From assembly GCF_022829465.1 (NCBI RefSeq), contig NZ_JAKSXZ010000128.1:1-64000 (forward strand): 64,000 bases of DNA, read 5' to 3'. Every line of letters starts with the position of its first letter. Positions within the stretch are counted from its first letter, which is position 1. The notes beneath the pieces were generated by a model that was given only the letters and a program-made list of their open reading frames with translations, made no database searches and had not been told where the DNA came from. Of the stretch, positions 9,240-18,671 are shown piece by piece. The position numbers and the translations under genes are program-made. Source of the DNA: Methylobacterium sp. J-067. GTDB taxonomy: Bacteria; Pseudomonadota; Alphaproteobacteria; Rhizobiales; Beijerinckiaceae.

Positions 9240-10214
9240 GTGCGGGTCATGTCCTATGTGTCGACACATAGCCAGAACCCGCACACGTTGCGCCCATCCG
9301 GGCTGGTGGATACCGGCCAGCTCGGCAACCTCTGGCGCGCCATGCTCCGTTTGGCGCGCACCACGAACCTGCCGGAACTGCGGGAGATCGAATACGAAGA
9401 GAGCCACGACAGCCTCTTCAGCCTGTCCAATGCAGGGCCGGAAGTCTTCGTTTCGCTCCAGCACGACAATTATATCTCCCGTTCCCTGGCCAGGACGGGC
9501 AGCTTCGAGTTCGAAAGCTTCGAGCGCGCGGTGGCGCTCCTCGGCGGCCCGCGCGACCTGCTCGTCGATGTCGGTGCCAACCTCGGCACGGTCACGATCC
9601 CCGCAATCGCTCGAGGTCACGCCGAGCAGGTTCTCGCGGTCGAGCCGGACCGGCTGAACTACCGCACGCTCATGGCCAACCTGTACCTCGACGATCTTCA
9701 AGATCGTGTGGTCGTGGTCAATGCCGCCGCCGGAGCCGAATCCGGCGAGGAACTGGAAATCCAGATCTCGCCCGACAACAAGGGCGATCACCGGGTCAAG
9801 CATTTCTCCGAGCCTGGGGCGTTCGGGGAGGAGAACTGGCCGACCTGCACGGTCGTCTCGACGCGGGTGGATGATCTCCTGATCCACCATGGCCTGACGG
9901 GCGCGCTGCCGCGCTCCCTGATCTGGATCGACGTGCAAGGGTGGGAGCTACAGGTGCTACGCGGGGCGCCGGCCGCCATCGCGGGCGGGGCTGCCTTCGT
10001 CGTCGAATTCTGGCCCTATGGCCTCCGGCGCAACGGCATGCTGGACGACCTCGAAGCCTTCCTATGCAAGCATTTCGCGCGCCTGATCATGGTGAATGCA
10101 CCGGATGTGCCGCACTTTCCGGCGACAGAGACCGGTATCGCGGCGATCCGCTCCCGACTCGACGAGACCAATGCCCTGAGTTCCTGCGATCTCCTATTGA
10201 TGCGGGACGCATGA
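9240..10214 (+). CDS. FkbM family SAM-dependent methyltransferase
   Basis: A 324-residue methyltransferase of the FkbM type, a family that O-methylates sugars or polyketides and is common in polysaccharide clusters. The SAM-binding motif LLVDVGANLG is at residues 107-116, and the FkbM signature (WIDVQGWELQVLRG) follows near 225. The first 90 residues have no recognised domain. Start codon is uncertain: GTG at 9240 or ATG at 9249, neither with a good ribosome-binding site. The gene follows an AT-rich gap and overlaps the next gene by four bases (ATGA). The substrate is not readable; a glycan sugar is inferred from the neighbours. Confidence 0.88.
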   Translation: MRVMSYVSTHSQNPHTLRPSGLVDTGQLGNLWRAMLRLARTTNLPELREIEYEESHDSLFSLSNAGPEVFVSLQHDNYISRSLARTGSFEFESFERAVALLGGPRDLLVDVGANLGTVTIPAIARGHAEQVLAVEPDRLNYRTLMANLYLDDLQDRVVVVNAAAGAESGEELEIQISPDNKGDHRVKHFSEPGAFGEENWPTCTVVSTRVDDLLIHHGLTGALPRSLIWIDVQGWELQVLRGAPAAIAGGAAFVVEFWPYGLRRNGMLDDLEAFLCKHFARLIMVNAPDVPHFPATETGIAAIRSRLDETNALSSCDLLLMRDA

Positions 10215-10843
10215 GCCGAAACCCTTCCCTCCCCATCACGGGTGTTGCCGTCACCGCCTTCCATGCCGAAGGAACGAGGGCCTATTTTACGGATGGTAGC
10301 CTAGTGGCGCCGAGCGAGACCACGCCGCTCTGGCTCGCCCTGACGGACAATCACCGCAACAACATGCAGCTCTGGGCCGAGGAGGATCTCGCCCGGCGGA
10401 TCCACGTAGGGGACGCAGAGATCGCCGCCAACAAGCGGGCGATCGACCGCTTCAATCAGGCACGCAACGACGCGGTCGAGCGCATGGACGAGGTTCTCGA
10501 AGCGCTGTTGTCGGTGCCCGTCGCAGGGCCGGCGCGGTTGAACAGCGAAACACCGGGCTCCATCATCGACCGGCTCTCGATCGCCAGCCTGAAGATCTTC
10601 CACATGGCGGCACAGATCGCGCGGACGGACGTCGACGACGCCCACCGGGATAACTGCGCGGGCAAACTCGCGCAGCTCCGCATGCAACGCGCCGACCTGT
10701 CCGGCTGCCTCGACGCCCTTCTCAGGGAGTGCCGCAGGGGACGGGCGCGGTTCCGCACCTACCGCCAATTCAAGATGTACAACGACCCGCGCTTCAACAT
10801 GGCGCTGGTGCGGGAGGCACGGGAAGACCGCGCGCAAGGATGA
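10211..10843 (+). CDS. DUF4254 family protein (glycan-cluster associated)
   Basis: A 210-residue protein that I recognise as DUF4254 from three conserved blocks: DNHRNNMQLW beginning at residue 46, LNSETPGSIIDRL at 110-122 and YRQFKMYNDP at 184-193. Much of the rest looks helical. Biochemical function is unknown; members are often found beside glycosyltransferases and heptose or O-antigen genes. The start is the ATG that overlaps the FkbM stop (ATGA). Its last 50 bases overlap the end of the oppositely oriented TPR glycosyltransferase gene, an unusual tail-to-tail overlap. Confidence 0.85.
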   Translation: MSRNPSLPITGVAVTAFHAEGTRAYFTDGSLVAPSETTPLWLALTDNHRNNMQLWAEEDLARRIHVGDAEIAANKRAIDRFNQARNDAVERMDEVLEALLSVPVAGPARLNSETPGSIIDRLSIASLKIFHMAAQIARTDVDDAHRDNCAGKLAQLRMQRADLSGCLDALLRECRRGRARFRTYRQFKMYNDPRFNMALVREAREDRAQG

Positions 10844-12230
10844 AGGCATCCAGCTCCGCCATCAGACGGGCGATGGCACCGGGCCAGTCTCCCGGCGACG
10901 GCTGGCGCACCAGCGTGGCGCAACCGGGATAGAGCACCGACTCCCGCTCGCGGTTCATGTGCCGGGCGTCCATCACGCGGCCCGCCAGCAGCCAGGTCCG
11001 GGTCCCAAGGGCGCCGGCAAGATGGAACGGCCACGCGCAGATCGTCGCGACACCGTCGAGCCCGGTGATGAGCGCGCCCGACTCGTCGAAGGTCATGTCC
11101 TCGCCCATCACCGTGGCGTCGAGGCCGACCCCAGCCCTCCGCATCTCCCGCAGGGCGAAGCCACGCTGCAGGACGACCCAATGGATGTCCTTTCGAGCGA
11201 AGACGGGGGCGAGGGGGGGGAGCGGAATGCTCTTGATCTCGCCCCCTTGCATGTCGCTGTGCCAATAGAGGCCGATGCAGGGGCGGCCCGCCGCTCGCGC
11301 CCGCATGCTTCGGAGGATCGCGTCCACCCCCGCGCTCGGGGGCGCCCGAAGATACGGTGCGGCGCTCGTACCGCCGGCCCGCGCGAGTCCAAAGGTCGTG
11401 ACCCATAGGTCGCAGGCGCTTCGGGCCTCCTCGGCTTCGTCCTGGTCGACGACGGCATCGACGCCCGTGCTCAGGATCAGCCCGTGACACCGCGAATGGG
11501 CCACCGCGACGATGCGGCCGACGCCCAGCCGCCGCAGTTGCGGCACATGGCGGACGAACTGGAAGTAGTCGCCGTAGCCGCCATGCGGTATAATCGCGAG
11601 AGATCGGCCTTCGAGGGGCTCCCCTTCCCACATCCGGTCCAACAGCGGCGTGTGGGGGTAATAAGGGCCGAAGAACGCGCGGCTGGAATAAGCCAGATCG
11701 TGGAGCTGTCCCGCCGGATCGCCCCGCTGCATCATCGTCGAGCCGAGCATATGCGTGATGAACGGGTCGCCCGGACACTCGGCCAGCAGCTCCCGCAACT
11801 CCGCCTCGGCCTCCTCGACGTAGCCCGCCACCCCCAGGATGCGGGGTCGCCAGCACCGGTCGCTGGGATAGGGCGAGGTCCGGAAACCCATGCGGTCGAC
11901 GTAGGGGCGGACGATCCCCGGCTTGCCGCTCTGCATGGCGCAGATCGCGAGGCCGTTGGTGGCGGACAACCTGGCGCCGCCGGGCACGTCCGGCGTCTCG
12001 AGAATGCGGATCCATAGCGCGATCGCCTCCTCGAAGCGCAGCTGCTTCGAGAGGCACTGGGCGAGCACCACGCGGAGATCCATGGCATCGCCGGGATCGG
12101 TCGCGAGGGCGGCTGTCAACATCGCCTCTGCGGCCTCGAACTCTCCGGTGGCGATGGCATTCGCCGCCACATCCCCCACGTTGTTCATTGCCAGATATAG
12201 TACCCCAACCGTCTTGCGCCCATCATTCAT
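10794..12230 (-). CDS. TPR-containing glycosyltransferase (GT9/GT41-like fold)
   Basis: A 478-residue cytoplasmic protein with an N-terminal tetratricopeptide-like region (about 20-190; for example GEFEAAEAMLTAALATDPGD) and a C-terminal glycosyltransferase-B domain. Motifs include HGGYGDYFQFVRHVP at 216-230 and GLYWHS...KSIPL at 320-337, the counterpart of the GLVWSGN...RSI block in TPR-linked heptosyltransferase-like enzymes. Donor and acceptor are unknown. It faces the FkbM and DUF4254 genes and overlaps the latter by 50 bases at the 3' end. The ATG at 12228-12230 lacks a clear ribosome-binding site; a second ATG lies 14 codons in. Confidence 0.78.
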   Translation of the reverse strand: MNDGRKTVGVLYLAMNNVGDVAANAIATGEFEAAEAMLTAALATDPGDAMDLRVVLAQCLSKQLRFEEAIALWIRILETPDVPGGARLSATNGLAICAMQSGKPGIVRPYVDRMGFRTSPYPSDRCWRPRILGVAGYVEEAEAELRELLAECPGDPFITHMLGSTMMQRGDPAGQLHDLAYSSRAFFGPYYPHTPLLDRMWEGEPLEGRSLAIIPHGGYGDYFQFVRHVPQLRRLGVGRIVAVAHSRCHGLILSTGVDAVVDQDEAEEARSACDLWVTTFGLARAGGTSAAPYLRAPPSAGVDAILRSMRARAAGRPCIGLYWHSDMQGGEIKSIPLPPLAPVFARKDIHWVVLQRGFALREMRRAGVGLDATVMGEDMTFDESGALITGLDGVATICAWPFHLAGALGTRTWLLAGRVMDARHMNRERESVLYPGCATLVRQPSPGDWPGAIARLMAELDAFILARGLPVPPAPAPC

Positions 12231-12491
12231 GCCCGAGAGCTGTGGTCAATCAGCCAAAAATAGAGAATAACCCGCTATACAACCCTCGATATTATGACGG
12301 ACTCCCGGAGCCGCGGCCAACGCAACCTGTTGGCATTTAGGTCCTCCGGCGCTCCTTCACCCCCCGGTGGCTTGAGACAAGAGCGGGCTCTCGTCGCGCT
12401 CCGTGGTCGCGCCCGTTTGCGGCGGCGGCATGAAGCGCCTAAGTCAGCGGCATCCTTTCTGAATGCGCGCCCCGGCGCGACCCGGTTGCCC

Positions 12492-13469
12492 ATGGCCGTC
12501 GTCCTCGACATCCTCAAGAATGACCCACGGCCGCCGCGCCATCCGGAAAAGGCTCACCGGCCCGACCAGCAGGTCGCGCTGAAGAAGCCGGACTGGATCC
12601 GCGTCAAGGCGCCGGGCTCCAAGGCCTGGGGCGAGACGCGGGCCATCGTGCGCGAGCACGGCCTCGTCACCGTCTGCGAGGAGGCCGGCTGCCCGAACAT
12701 CGGCGAGTGCTGGGAGAAGCGGCACGCCACCTTCATGATCATGGGCGACACCTGCACGCGGGCCTGCGCCTTCTGCAACGTGCGCACCGGCCTGCCGGAA
12801 GGCCTCGACGCCGCCGAGCCGGAGAAGATCGGTGATTCCGTCGCCAAGCTCGGCCTGCACCACGTCGTCATCACTTCGGTAGATCGCGACGACCTGAAGG
12901 ATGGCGGCGCGGAGCATTTCGCCCGCACCATCGCCGCGATCCGCCGGGCGAGCCCCGGCACCACCGTCGAGATCCTGACCCCCGATTTCCTGCGCAAGGA
13001 CGGCGCCCTCGAAACGGTCGTCGCGGCCCGGCCCGACGTGTTCAACCACAACCTGGAAACGGTGCCCTCAAAGTACCTAACGGTGCGCCCCGGCGCCCGC
13101 TACTTCCACTCGGTGCGCCTGTTGCAGCGGGTGAAGGAGCTCGATCCGACGATCTTCACCAAGTCCGGCATCATGGTCGGCCTCGGGGAGGAGCGGAACG
13201 AGGTGCTCCAGCTGATGGACGACCTGCGCTCGGCGGACGTCGATTTCCTCACCGTCGGCCAGTATCTCCAACCGTCGAAGAAGCACCACGCGGTGATGCG
13301 TTTTGTCCCGCCGGACGAGTTCAAGGGGTACGAAACCACGGCCTACGCCAAGGGTTTCCTCCTCGTGTCGGCGACGCCGCTGACGCGCTCGTCCCACCAC
13401 GCCGGCGAGGACTTCTCCCGGCTTCAGGCGGCCCGGCTCGCCAAGCTGTCGCCCACGCTGTCCGCCTGA
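12492..13469 (+). CDS. lipA: Lipoyl synthase
   Basis: Radical SAM enzyme that inserts two sulfurs into octanoyl groups on lipoyl domains of pyruvate and 2-oxoglutarate dehydrogenases and the glycine cleavage H protein. All iron-sulfur ligands are present: auxiliary cluster Cys62, Cys67 and Cys73 ([12 protein letters not shown]), the radical SAM cluster Cys88, Cys92 and Cys95 (CTRACAFC), and the C-terminal [10 protein letters not shown] with the serine ligand. I chose the ATG giving [15 protein letters not shown], typical of alphaproteobacterial LipA; the frame stays open 198 bases further upstream but that part reads as non-coding. The 261 bases before it hold nothing recognisable. Confidence 0.96.
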   Translation: MAVVLDILKNDPRPPRHPEKAHRPDQQVALKKPDWIRVKAPGSKAWGETRAIVREHGLVTVCEEAGCPNIGECWEKRHATFMIMGDTCTRACAFCNVRTGLPEGLDAAEPEKIGDSVAKLGLHHVVITSVDRDDLKDGGAEHFARTIAAIRRASPGTTVEILTPDFLRKDGALETVVAARPDVFNHNLETVPSKYLTVRPGARYFHSVRLLQRVKELDPTIFTKSGIMVGLGEERNEVLQLMDDLRSADVDFLTVGQYLQPSKKHHAVMRFVPPDEFKGYETTAYAKGFLLVSATPLTRSSHHAGEDFSRLQAARLAKLSPTLSA

Positions 13470-13485
13470 GGAAAGTCCGTTCGGA

Positions 13486-13941
13486 ATGCCATCCTTCCGG
13501 GTCACGCGCCGGGTGCGGCACACTGCCCAGCAGATGTACGACCTCGTTGCCGACGTCGAACGCTACCCCGAGTTCCTGCCGCTCTGCGAGTCCCTGCGCG
13601 TCATCCGACGGCAGGACATGCCGGAGGGTGGGCATGTGCTGATCGCGGAGATGGGCGTCGGCTACAAGGCGATCCGCGAGCGGTTCACCACCCGCGTCTC
13701 CCTCGATCCCGGGGGGCGGAAGATCGTGGCCGAGTACATCGACGGCCCGTTCCGGCATCTGGAGAACCGCTGGACGTTCAAGGAGGCCGAGGGCGGCACC
13801 TGCGACGTCGACTTCTTCATCACCTACGAGTTCAAGAGCCGAGCGCTCGGCCTGCTAATGGGCTCGATGTTCGACCGCGCCTTCCGCAAGTTCACCGACG
13901 CCTTCGAGGGCCGGGCGGCGCGGATCTACGGCGTCGCCTGA
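13486..13941 (+). CDS. Coq10/RatA-like START-domain ubiquinone-binding protein
   Basis: A 151-residue type II toxin RatA/Coq10 family protein with the START/polyketide-cyclase fold. Diagnostic segments are the N-terminal VRHTAQQMYDLVADVERYPEFLP and the later FKSRALGLLMGSMFDRAFRK. Homologues bind ubiquinone and support respiratory electron transfer; the E. coli relative RatA was described as a ribosome-association toxin. It starts 17 bases after lipA and is likely cotranscribed, a conserved arrangement in alphaproteobacteria. Confidence 0.9.
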   Translation: MPSFRVTRRVRHTAQQMYDLVADVERYPEFLPLCESLRVIRRQDMPEGGHVLIAEMGVGYKAIRERFTTRVSLDPGGRKIVAEYIDGPFRHLENRWTFKEAEGGTCDVDFFITYEFKSRALGLLMGSMFDRAFRKFTDAFEGRAARIYGVA

Positions 13942-13945
13942 CCGC

Positions 13946-15109
13946 TCAGGCTGCCGCCGGGCCCGCCACCTCGACCCGGTTCCGCCCCAGCGCCTTCGCC
14001 CGGTAGAGCGCCCGGTCGGCGTTGGCGAGAAGCTGGCCGAGATCGCTCCGGCCGGGCCGCGCCTCCGCGAGGCCGACGCTCACCGTCGCCCGGATGCCCT
14101 CGACGGAGGTTTCCGCGAACCGCGCGGCCACCGCCTCGCCGATCCGGCGCGCCTCCGCGAGGCCGCGCCCCGGCAGCAGCGCCGCGAACTCCTCCCCACC
14201 GAGCCGCGCCACCACGGGGTCCGGCACCTCGACGTCGCGGATCAGGTCGCGCACCACGGTGGCGAACAGGCGGATCACCGCGTCGCCGGTCGCGTGGCCG
14301 TGGCGGTCGTTGATCGCCTTGAAGTGGTCGAGGTCGAAGGCGAGCAGCGAGACCGGGGCGTCGGTGCCGCGCGCCGCCAGCATGAACTCGCCCTGCTCGA
14401 AGAAGCCGTGCCGGTTCGAGAGGCCGGTGAGGTAATCCGTCCGCGCGGCGGCGCGCAGGCGGTCCTGCGCCTCCTCACGGACCAGGGAGACGAAGGTCAT
14501 CGGCACCGCAATCGAGTACAGCACCGCCTCGTACATGGTGATCTTGGCGACCACGGAGAGGATGTCGGGGCCGTAGGCGGCGGCGAGCGGCGGCACTACG
14601 AAGGCGCGGGCGCAGTAGAACAGGGCGTGCCCGGCGGGGATCGCCACGGCGAGGGGCCGGGAGCGCAGGCGCCGCAGGGCCCGGCAGCGATAGGTGACGA
14701 GGGCGGTCAGGCCGCAGATCGCCGCGATGGGCAGCGCCGCGACGTGGTTCCAGAAGGCCGCCGGGAAATGCACCCCCGCCACCGCCCAGAGCAGGGCGAG
14801 GGCGAGGAGCAGGGCCGCGTACCAGCGCACGCCGCCGACGGGCCCGTCGAGAAGGCGCACGCCGTGCAGCCACGTCAGGTAGCCCAACACGAACAGAATG
14901 TTGGCCGCTGCGAGCCCGGTGATGCCGGGCAGGCTGAAGCGGTTCATCGCCATGATGGCGCCGGCCGTGAAGATCACGGAGCCGGAGGCCCAGAAGCCGA
15001 GCTCCGTCGCGCGGAACGGCTGCGCCATCCGCTCCCACAGCATCATCGCCGCCCCGGTGAGCAGCGTGCCGACGAGAAGGAAGTAGAGAGTGTGGAGATC
15101 GATCTGCAT
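13946..15109 (-). CDS. Membrane-bound diguanylate cyclase (GGDEF domain)
   Basis: Makes cyclic di-GMP from two GTP. The N-terminal half (about 1-215) contains six or more hydrophobic helices, resembling a membrane sensor. The C-terminal GGDEF domain begins with DYLTGLSNRHGF and has the catalytic RLGGEEFAALLPG. The usual inhibitory RxxD site five residues before GGEEF is not present (EVPD and an extra residue stand there), so product inhibition may be absent. I prefer the ATG at 15107-15109 (MQIDLHTLYFLL); an in-frame GTG or ATG up to 15145 is possible. Convergent with the coq10-like gene, with a gap of four bases. Confidence 0.92.
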   Translation of the reverse strand: MQIDLHTLYFLLVGTLLTGAAMMLWERMAQPFRATELGFWASGSVIFTAGAIMAMNRFSLPGITGLAAANILFVLGYLTWLHGVRLLDGPVGGVRWYAALLLALALLWAVAGVHFPAAFWNHVAALPIAAICGLTALVTYRCRALRRLRSRPLAVAIPAGHALFYCARAFVVPPLAAAYGPDILSVVAKITMYEAVLYSIAVPMTFVSLVREEAQDRLRAAARTDYLTGLSNRHGFFEQGEFMLAARGTDAPVSLLAFDLDHFKAINDRHGHATGDAVIRLFATVVRDLIRDVEVPDPVVARLGGEEFAALLPGRGLAEARRIGEAVAARFAETSVEGIRATVSVGLAEARPGRSDLGQLLANADRALYRAKALGRNRVEVAGPAAA

Positions 15110-15237
15110 CGTGGTCACAGCGAGATGCATCGGCAGTATCACCACCGCGATCGAATAATCCCTTACTTCACCGCCTTCGCGTTCGATCGTGGTTAAGGCC
15201 GCTTGTTTGCTTTCGCTTGAAAGCCCGTCGTCGCCCT

Positions 15238-15738
15238 CTACTCGGCCGGCGCGAGCGCACCTTCGAGGAGAGACAATGCATCGGCGACGGCGGCGCGGCG
15301 GATGCCGGCCCGGCCGAGATCGCCGTAGCGGCGCGCGAGGTGGTGTGTCCCGTGCGGCCCGGCGACGGCGAGGTGGACGAGCCCCACGGGCTTCTCCGCG
15401 CTGCCGCCGCCCGGCCCGGCGATGCCGGTGATGGCGACCGCGACGTCGGCGCGGGAGGCCGCCCGCGCGCCCTCGGCCATGGCGCGGGCCACTGGTTCGC
15501 TGACCGCGCCGTGGCGCGCGATCAGGTTCGGATCGACGCCGATGGCCTCCGCCTTGGCCGCGTTGGAATAGGTGACGTAGCCGCGCTCCACCACCGCCGA
15601 GGAGCCCGGCACTGCCGTCAGCAGGGCGGCGACGAGGCCGCCGGTGCAGGATTCCGCCGTGGCGAGGGTACGGCCGGCGCGCGTATAGGCCGCCACGAGG
15701 GCGTCGGCGCGGGCGAGGAGGTCGGGATCGTCGATCAC
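15238..15738 (-). CDS. pncC: Nicotinamide-nucleotide amidohydrolase (CinA C-terminal domain, PncC)
   Basis: A stand-alone 166-residue CinA C-terminal domain enzyme that deamidates nicotinamide mononucleotide to nicotinate mononucleotide in NAD recycling. Family motifs are [15 protein letters not shown] near residue 25, [10 protein letters not shown], and [18 protein letters not shown] near 105. The N-terminal molybdopterin-like domain of full CinA is absent, as in most proteobacterial PncC proteins. Oriented opposite to the downstream MAPEG gene; the 98 bases between them hold no obvious motif. Confidence 0.93.
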   Translation of the reverse strand: MIDDPDLLARADALVAAYTRAGRTLATAESCTGGLVAALLTAVPGSSAVVERGYVTYSNAAKAEAIGVDPNLIARHGAVSEPVARAMAEGARAASRADVAVAITGIAGPGGGSAEKPVGLVHLAVAGPHGTHHLARRYGDLGRAGIRRAAVADALSLLEGALAPAE

Positions 15739-15836
15739 GGGCGAGGACTTCCTTGGGCCGCAGGCGCCCTATGTCGCGGAAGCTTCGACCTTAGCCCCGC
15801 GTTGCAGGGCTGCTCAACCATGGAGACGGTGGCCTC

Positions 15837-16226
15837 ATGATCTTTCCGGCAACGACGGCGTATTACGCGGCGATCCTCGCCCTGGTCTATCTCGGCCTGT
15901 CGGGGTGGGTGATGGCCGGGCGCCTCTCCGGCAACGTCCTGCACGGCGACGGCGGCGATGCCGACCTGCAGAAGCGCATCCGCAGCCAAGCCAATTTCGG
16001 CGAGTACGTGCCGATCGCGCTGATCCTGATCGGCCTGCTGGAGGGGCGCGGCGCCAGCCACACCATCGTCCAGGCCCTGCTGATCGCGCTGCTCGTCGGC
16101 CGCCTGCTGCACCCGGTGGGCATGTTCGCCCCCGCCAACTCCCCGCGCCAGTTCGCCTGCCGGGGCGGCGGCATCCTACTCACCTTCGGCGCGGTGCTGG
16201 TCGCGGCGGTGCTGCTGCTGGTGTGA
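15837..16226 (+). CDS. MAPEG family membrane protein
   Basis: A 129-residue integral membrane protein with four predicted helices. The motif RIRSQANFGEYVPIAL near residues 47-62 is characteristic of bacterial MAPEG (membrane-associated eicosanoid and glutathione metabolism) proteins, and the LLVGRLLHPVGMF segment supports it. Eukaryotic relatives are glutathione transferases or peroxidases; the bacterial substrate is unknown. Convergent with ispF, 19 bases away. Confidence 0.9.
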   Translation: MIFPATTAYYAAILALVYLGLSGWVMAGRLSGNVLHGDGGDADLQKRIRSQANFGEYVPIALILIGLLEGRGASHTIVQALLIALLVGRLLHPVGMFAPANSPRQFACRGGGILLTFGAVLVAAVLLLV

Positions 16227-16245
16227 TCCGGGACGGGGGGCGCCC

Positions 16246-16752
16246 TCAGGCGCCCGCCTCCTCGTCCGGCAGGCGCACGGTGGCGGCGGCCTGCGCGGCC
16301 AAGCCCTCGGCGCGGCCGACGAAGCCGAGCTTCTCGGTCGTCGTCGCCTTGATCGACACGGCGCTCAGCGGCACCTTGGCGATGGCGGCGATGCGGGCGC
16401 GGATCTCCTCGCGGTGCTTGCCGATGCGCGGCGCCTCGGCCAGCACGGTGATGTCGAGGTGGTCGATCCGGCCGCCCCGCGCCCGCACCAGCCCGCAGGC
16501 ATGGGCCAGGAACTGGTCCGACGAGGCGCCGCGCCACTTTTCGTCGGAGGGCGGGAAGTGGGTGCCGATGTCGCCGTCGGCGATGGCGCCGAGCAGCGCG
16601 TCGGTGAGGGCGTGCAGGGCCACGTCCCCGTCCGAATGGGCGAGCACGCCCCGGTCGGCCGGGATGCGGATGCCGCCGAGCCAGACATGATCGCCCTCGG
16701 TGAAGGCGTGGACGTCGAAGCCCGTGCCGAGGCGGGTCACATACTGGGTCAT
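16246..16752 (-). CDS. ispF: 2-C-methyl-D-erythritol 2,4-cyclodiphosphate synthase
   Basis: Fifth step of the MEP isoprenoid pathway: cyclises CDP-methylerythritol phosphate with release of CMP. 168 residues. Metal ligands DVH at 13-15 (GTGFDVHAF), the [18 protein letters not shown] block, [11 protein letters not shown] and the C-terminal [13 protein letters not shown] are all present. The ATG overlaps the ispD stop by four bases (ATGA). In many alphaproteobacteria IspD and IspF are one fused protein; here they are separate reading frames. Confidence 0.96.
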   Translation of the reverse strand: MTQYVTRLGTGFDVHAFTEGDHVWLGGIRIPADRGVLAHSDGDVALHALTDALLGAIADGDIGTHFPPSDEKWRGASSDQFLAHACGLVRARGGRIDHLDITVLAEAPRIGKHREEIRARIAAIAKVPLSAVSIKATTTEKLGFVGRAEGLAAQAAATVRLPDEEAGA

Positions 16753-17501
16753 GGCTGGCGCTCCGGCGTGGCGGTTGAGAAGGCCCGCTCGGCCTCGATG
16801 AGGTCGGCGGCCTGGGTGATCTTGCGGTTGTCGAGGTCGCCCGCGAACACCACGACGGGCTGGCCCGCCCATTCGGCGAGGGCCCCGTCGTCGGTGAAGG
16901 CATGGAGGTCCTGCGCCGCCGCCGCCCGGTGGGCGTCCAGCAGCGGGCCGAAGGCGAAGGATTGCGGGGTCTGTACCGCGCGCAGCGTCTCCCGCGCCGG
17001 GGTCTCGACCACGCGGCCGATGCCGGGCTCGATCTCCTCGACGCGCTTGACCGTATCGGTCACGGCCACTCCGGGGACGGCAGCGCCGTAATCCCGCCCG
17101 GCGCGGATCGCCCGCGCGATCAGCTCCGGCCGGATGAACGGCCGCGCCGCGTCGTGGACGAGGACGATGGACGGCGCCTCGCCTCCGGCCAGGGCCTCGA
17201 GCCCGGCGCGCACCGACATCTGCCGCGTCGCGCCGCCCTCGACGGGCTCCGCGATGCGGGCGCGAATCGCCGGGTCGAGGTCTTCGAGGCATTCGCGGAA
17301 GAAGTCCGCCGCGTCGGCGGCGATCACCGGCTGGATCGTCGCGATGGCCGGGTGGCTGGCGAGCGCCGCGAAGGTCCGCGTGAGGACGGCCTGCCCGCCG
17401 ACGCGCCGGTATTGCTTGGGCACCCCGCCGCCGATGCGGATGCCGCGCCCGGCCGCCACGACGATGGCGGCGACGCTCTCACTCTCTGCGGGGGCGGACA
17501 T
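16749..17501 (-). CDS. ispD: 2-C-methyl-D-erythritol 4-phosphate cytidylyltransferase
   Basis: Third step of the MEP pathway: joins MEP and CTP into CDP-methylerythritol. 250 residues from the ATG giving [20 protein letters not shown]. The nucleotide-binding [21 protein letters not shown] region, [16 protein letters not shown] near 130, and the [14 protein letters not shown] segment are standard. In-frame upstream starts exist to 17606, but that part is low-quality sequence. Overlaps ispF by four bases; both are needed in the same pathway, so translational coupling is sensible. Confidence 0.94.
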   Translation of the reverse strand: MSAPAESESVAAIVVAAGRGIRIGGGVPKQYRRVGGQAVLTRTFAALASHPAIATIQPVIAADAADFFRECLEDLDPAIRARIAEPVEGGATRQMSVRAGLEALAGGEAPSIVLVHDAARPFIRPELIARAIRAGRDYGAAVPGVAVTDTVKRVEEIEPGIGRVVETPARETLRAVQTPQSFAFGPLLDAHRAAAAQDLHAFTDDGALAEWAGQPVVVFAGDLDNRKITQAADLIEAERAFSTATPERQP

Positions 17502-17657
17502 GGGGCGGTGGAAATCCCGGCGCGAACGGCGGCAGACCTGCCGCGCGGCCGGCGCCATACCTGTGAAACGTGCCCTGCGTTTAAGCGGGGGAGGGGGCGA
17601 AATCAACGCAAAGGCCGCGCTTGCGTCCGGCCCCGCTTTGCCTCATTGTTGAGCAGA

Positions 17658-18671
17658 ATGAAGACTGACCATTATTTGGGCGCCCTGCGCCGTGGACGTT
17701 CGGCAGAGGACCCGCCGCTCTGCCTGCTGGCGCCGCTGTCCGGCGTGACGGACCTGCACATGCGCCGCATCGCCCTGCGCTGCGGGGCGAGCGCGGTCGT
17801 CTCCGAGATGGTCGCCGCGCGGGAATTCGCGAAGGGCTTGGCTGAGGCGACACTTCGGGCGGAAGGGGCGGGCATCGATACCCACATCGTCCAGCTCGCG
17901 GGCTGCGAGGCCGCGCCCATGGCGGAGGCCGCCCGCCTCGCGGAGGCGAACGGCGCCGACGCCATCGACGTGAACATGGGCTGCCCGGCCAAGATCGTGA
18001 CCGGCATCGCCTCCGGCTCGGCGCTGATGCGCGACCTCGACCATGCAGAGCGCCTGCTCGCCGCTGCGCGCGCGGCGGTGGCGATCCCGGTGACGGTGAA
18101 GATGCGCCTCGGCTGGGACGATGCGAGCCGCAACGCCGCCGATCTCGCGTCTCGCGCGGAGCGGCTGGGGCTCAACGCGGTGACGGTCCACGGCCGCACC
18201 CGGCAGCAATTCTACAAGGGCCGGGCCGACTGGCCGGCGATCCGCGCCGTGGTCGAAGCGGTGTCGATTCCCGTCATCGCCAACGGCGACGTCACCGGCC
18301 TGGACGAGGCCCGCGCCTGCCTATCCGCCTCCGGCGCGGCCGGGGTGATGATCGGCCGGGCGGCGACCGGACGGCCCTGGCTCGTGGGGCAGGTGGCGGC
18401 GGCGCTGGCGGGCCGCGCGGTGCCGGCCCCGACCCGCGCGGAGCAGGCCGCCCTGGCCGCCGAACATTACGAAGGACTGCTGGCGCTCTACGGGCCGCAG
18501 ATGGGCGTGCGCCACGCGCGCAAGCATCTCGCCGCCTATGCCGAGACCGGCGGGGCGCTGAGCGGGACGGAGCGCACGGCACTCCTGACCACCACCGATC
18601 CGCAGGCGGCGCTGACCCTCCTGACGCGCGCCTTCGCGGGCGCGGAGCCCATGATGAGGGAAGCGGCGTGA
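17658..18671 (+). CDS. dusB: tRNA-dihydrouridine synthase (NifR3 type)
   Basis: FMN enzyme that reduces uridine in the tRNA D-loop using NADPH. 337 residues. The FMN-binding [13 protein letters not shown] near residue 26, the catalytic VNMGCPAK with active-site Cys, [19 protein letters not shown] and ANGDVTG, and [12 protein letters not shown] are all present. The start is the ATG preceded by GAGCAGA; a long in-frame extension over ispD is rejected. It overlaps ntrB by four bases (GTGA). The dusB-ntrBC order is old and widespread, hence the former name nifR3. Confidence 0.95.
   Translation: MKTDHYLGALRRGRSAEDPPLCLLAPLSGVTDLHMRRIALRCGASAVVSEMVAAREFAKGLAEATLRAEGAGIDTHIVQLAGCEAAPMAEAARLAEANGADAIDVNMGCPAKIVTGIASGSALMRDLDHAERLLAAARAAVAIPVTVKMRLGWDDASRNAADLASRAERLGLNAVTVHGRTRQQFYKGRADWPAIRAVVEAVSIPVIANGDVTGLDEARACLSASGAAGVMIGRAATGRPWLVGQVAAALAGRAVPAPTRAEQAALAAEHYEGLLALYGPQMGVRHARKHLAAYAETGGALSGTERTALLTTTDPQAALTLLTRAFAGAEPMMREAA

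Noticed and set aside
12294..12491. N-terminal extension of LipA
   Set aside because: The 66 extra residues are Arg-rich and do not match LipA N-termini; [12 protein letters not shown] fits the family.
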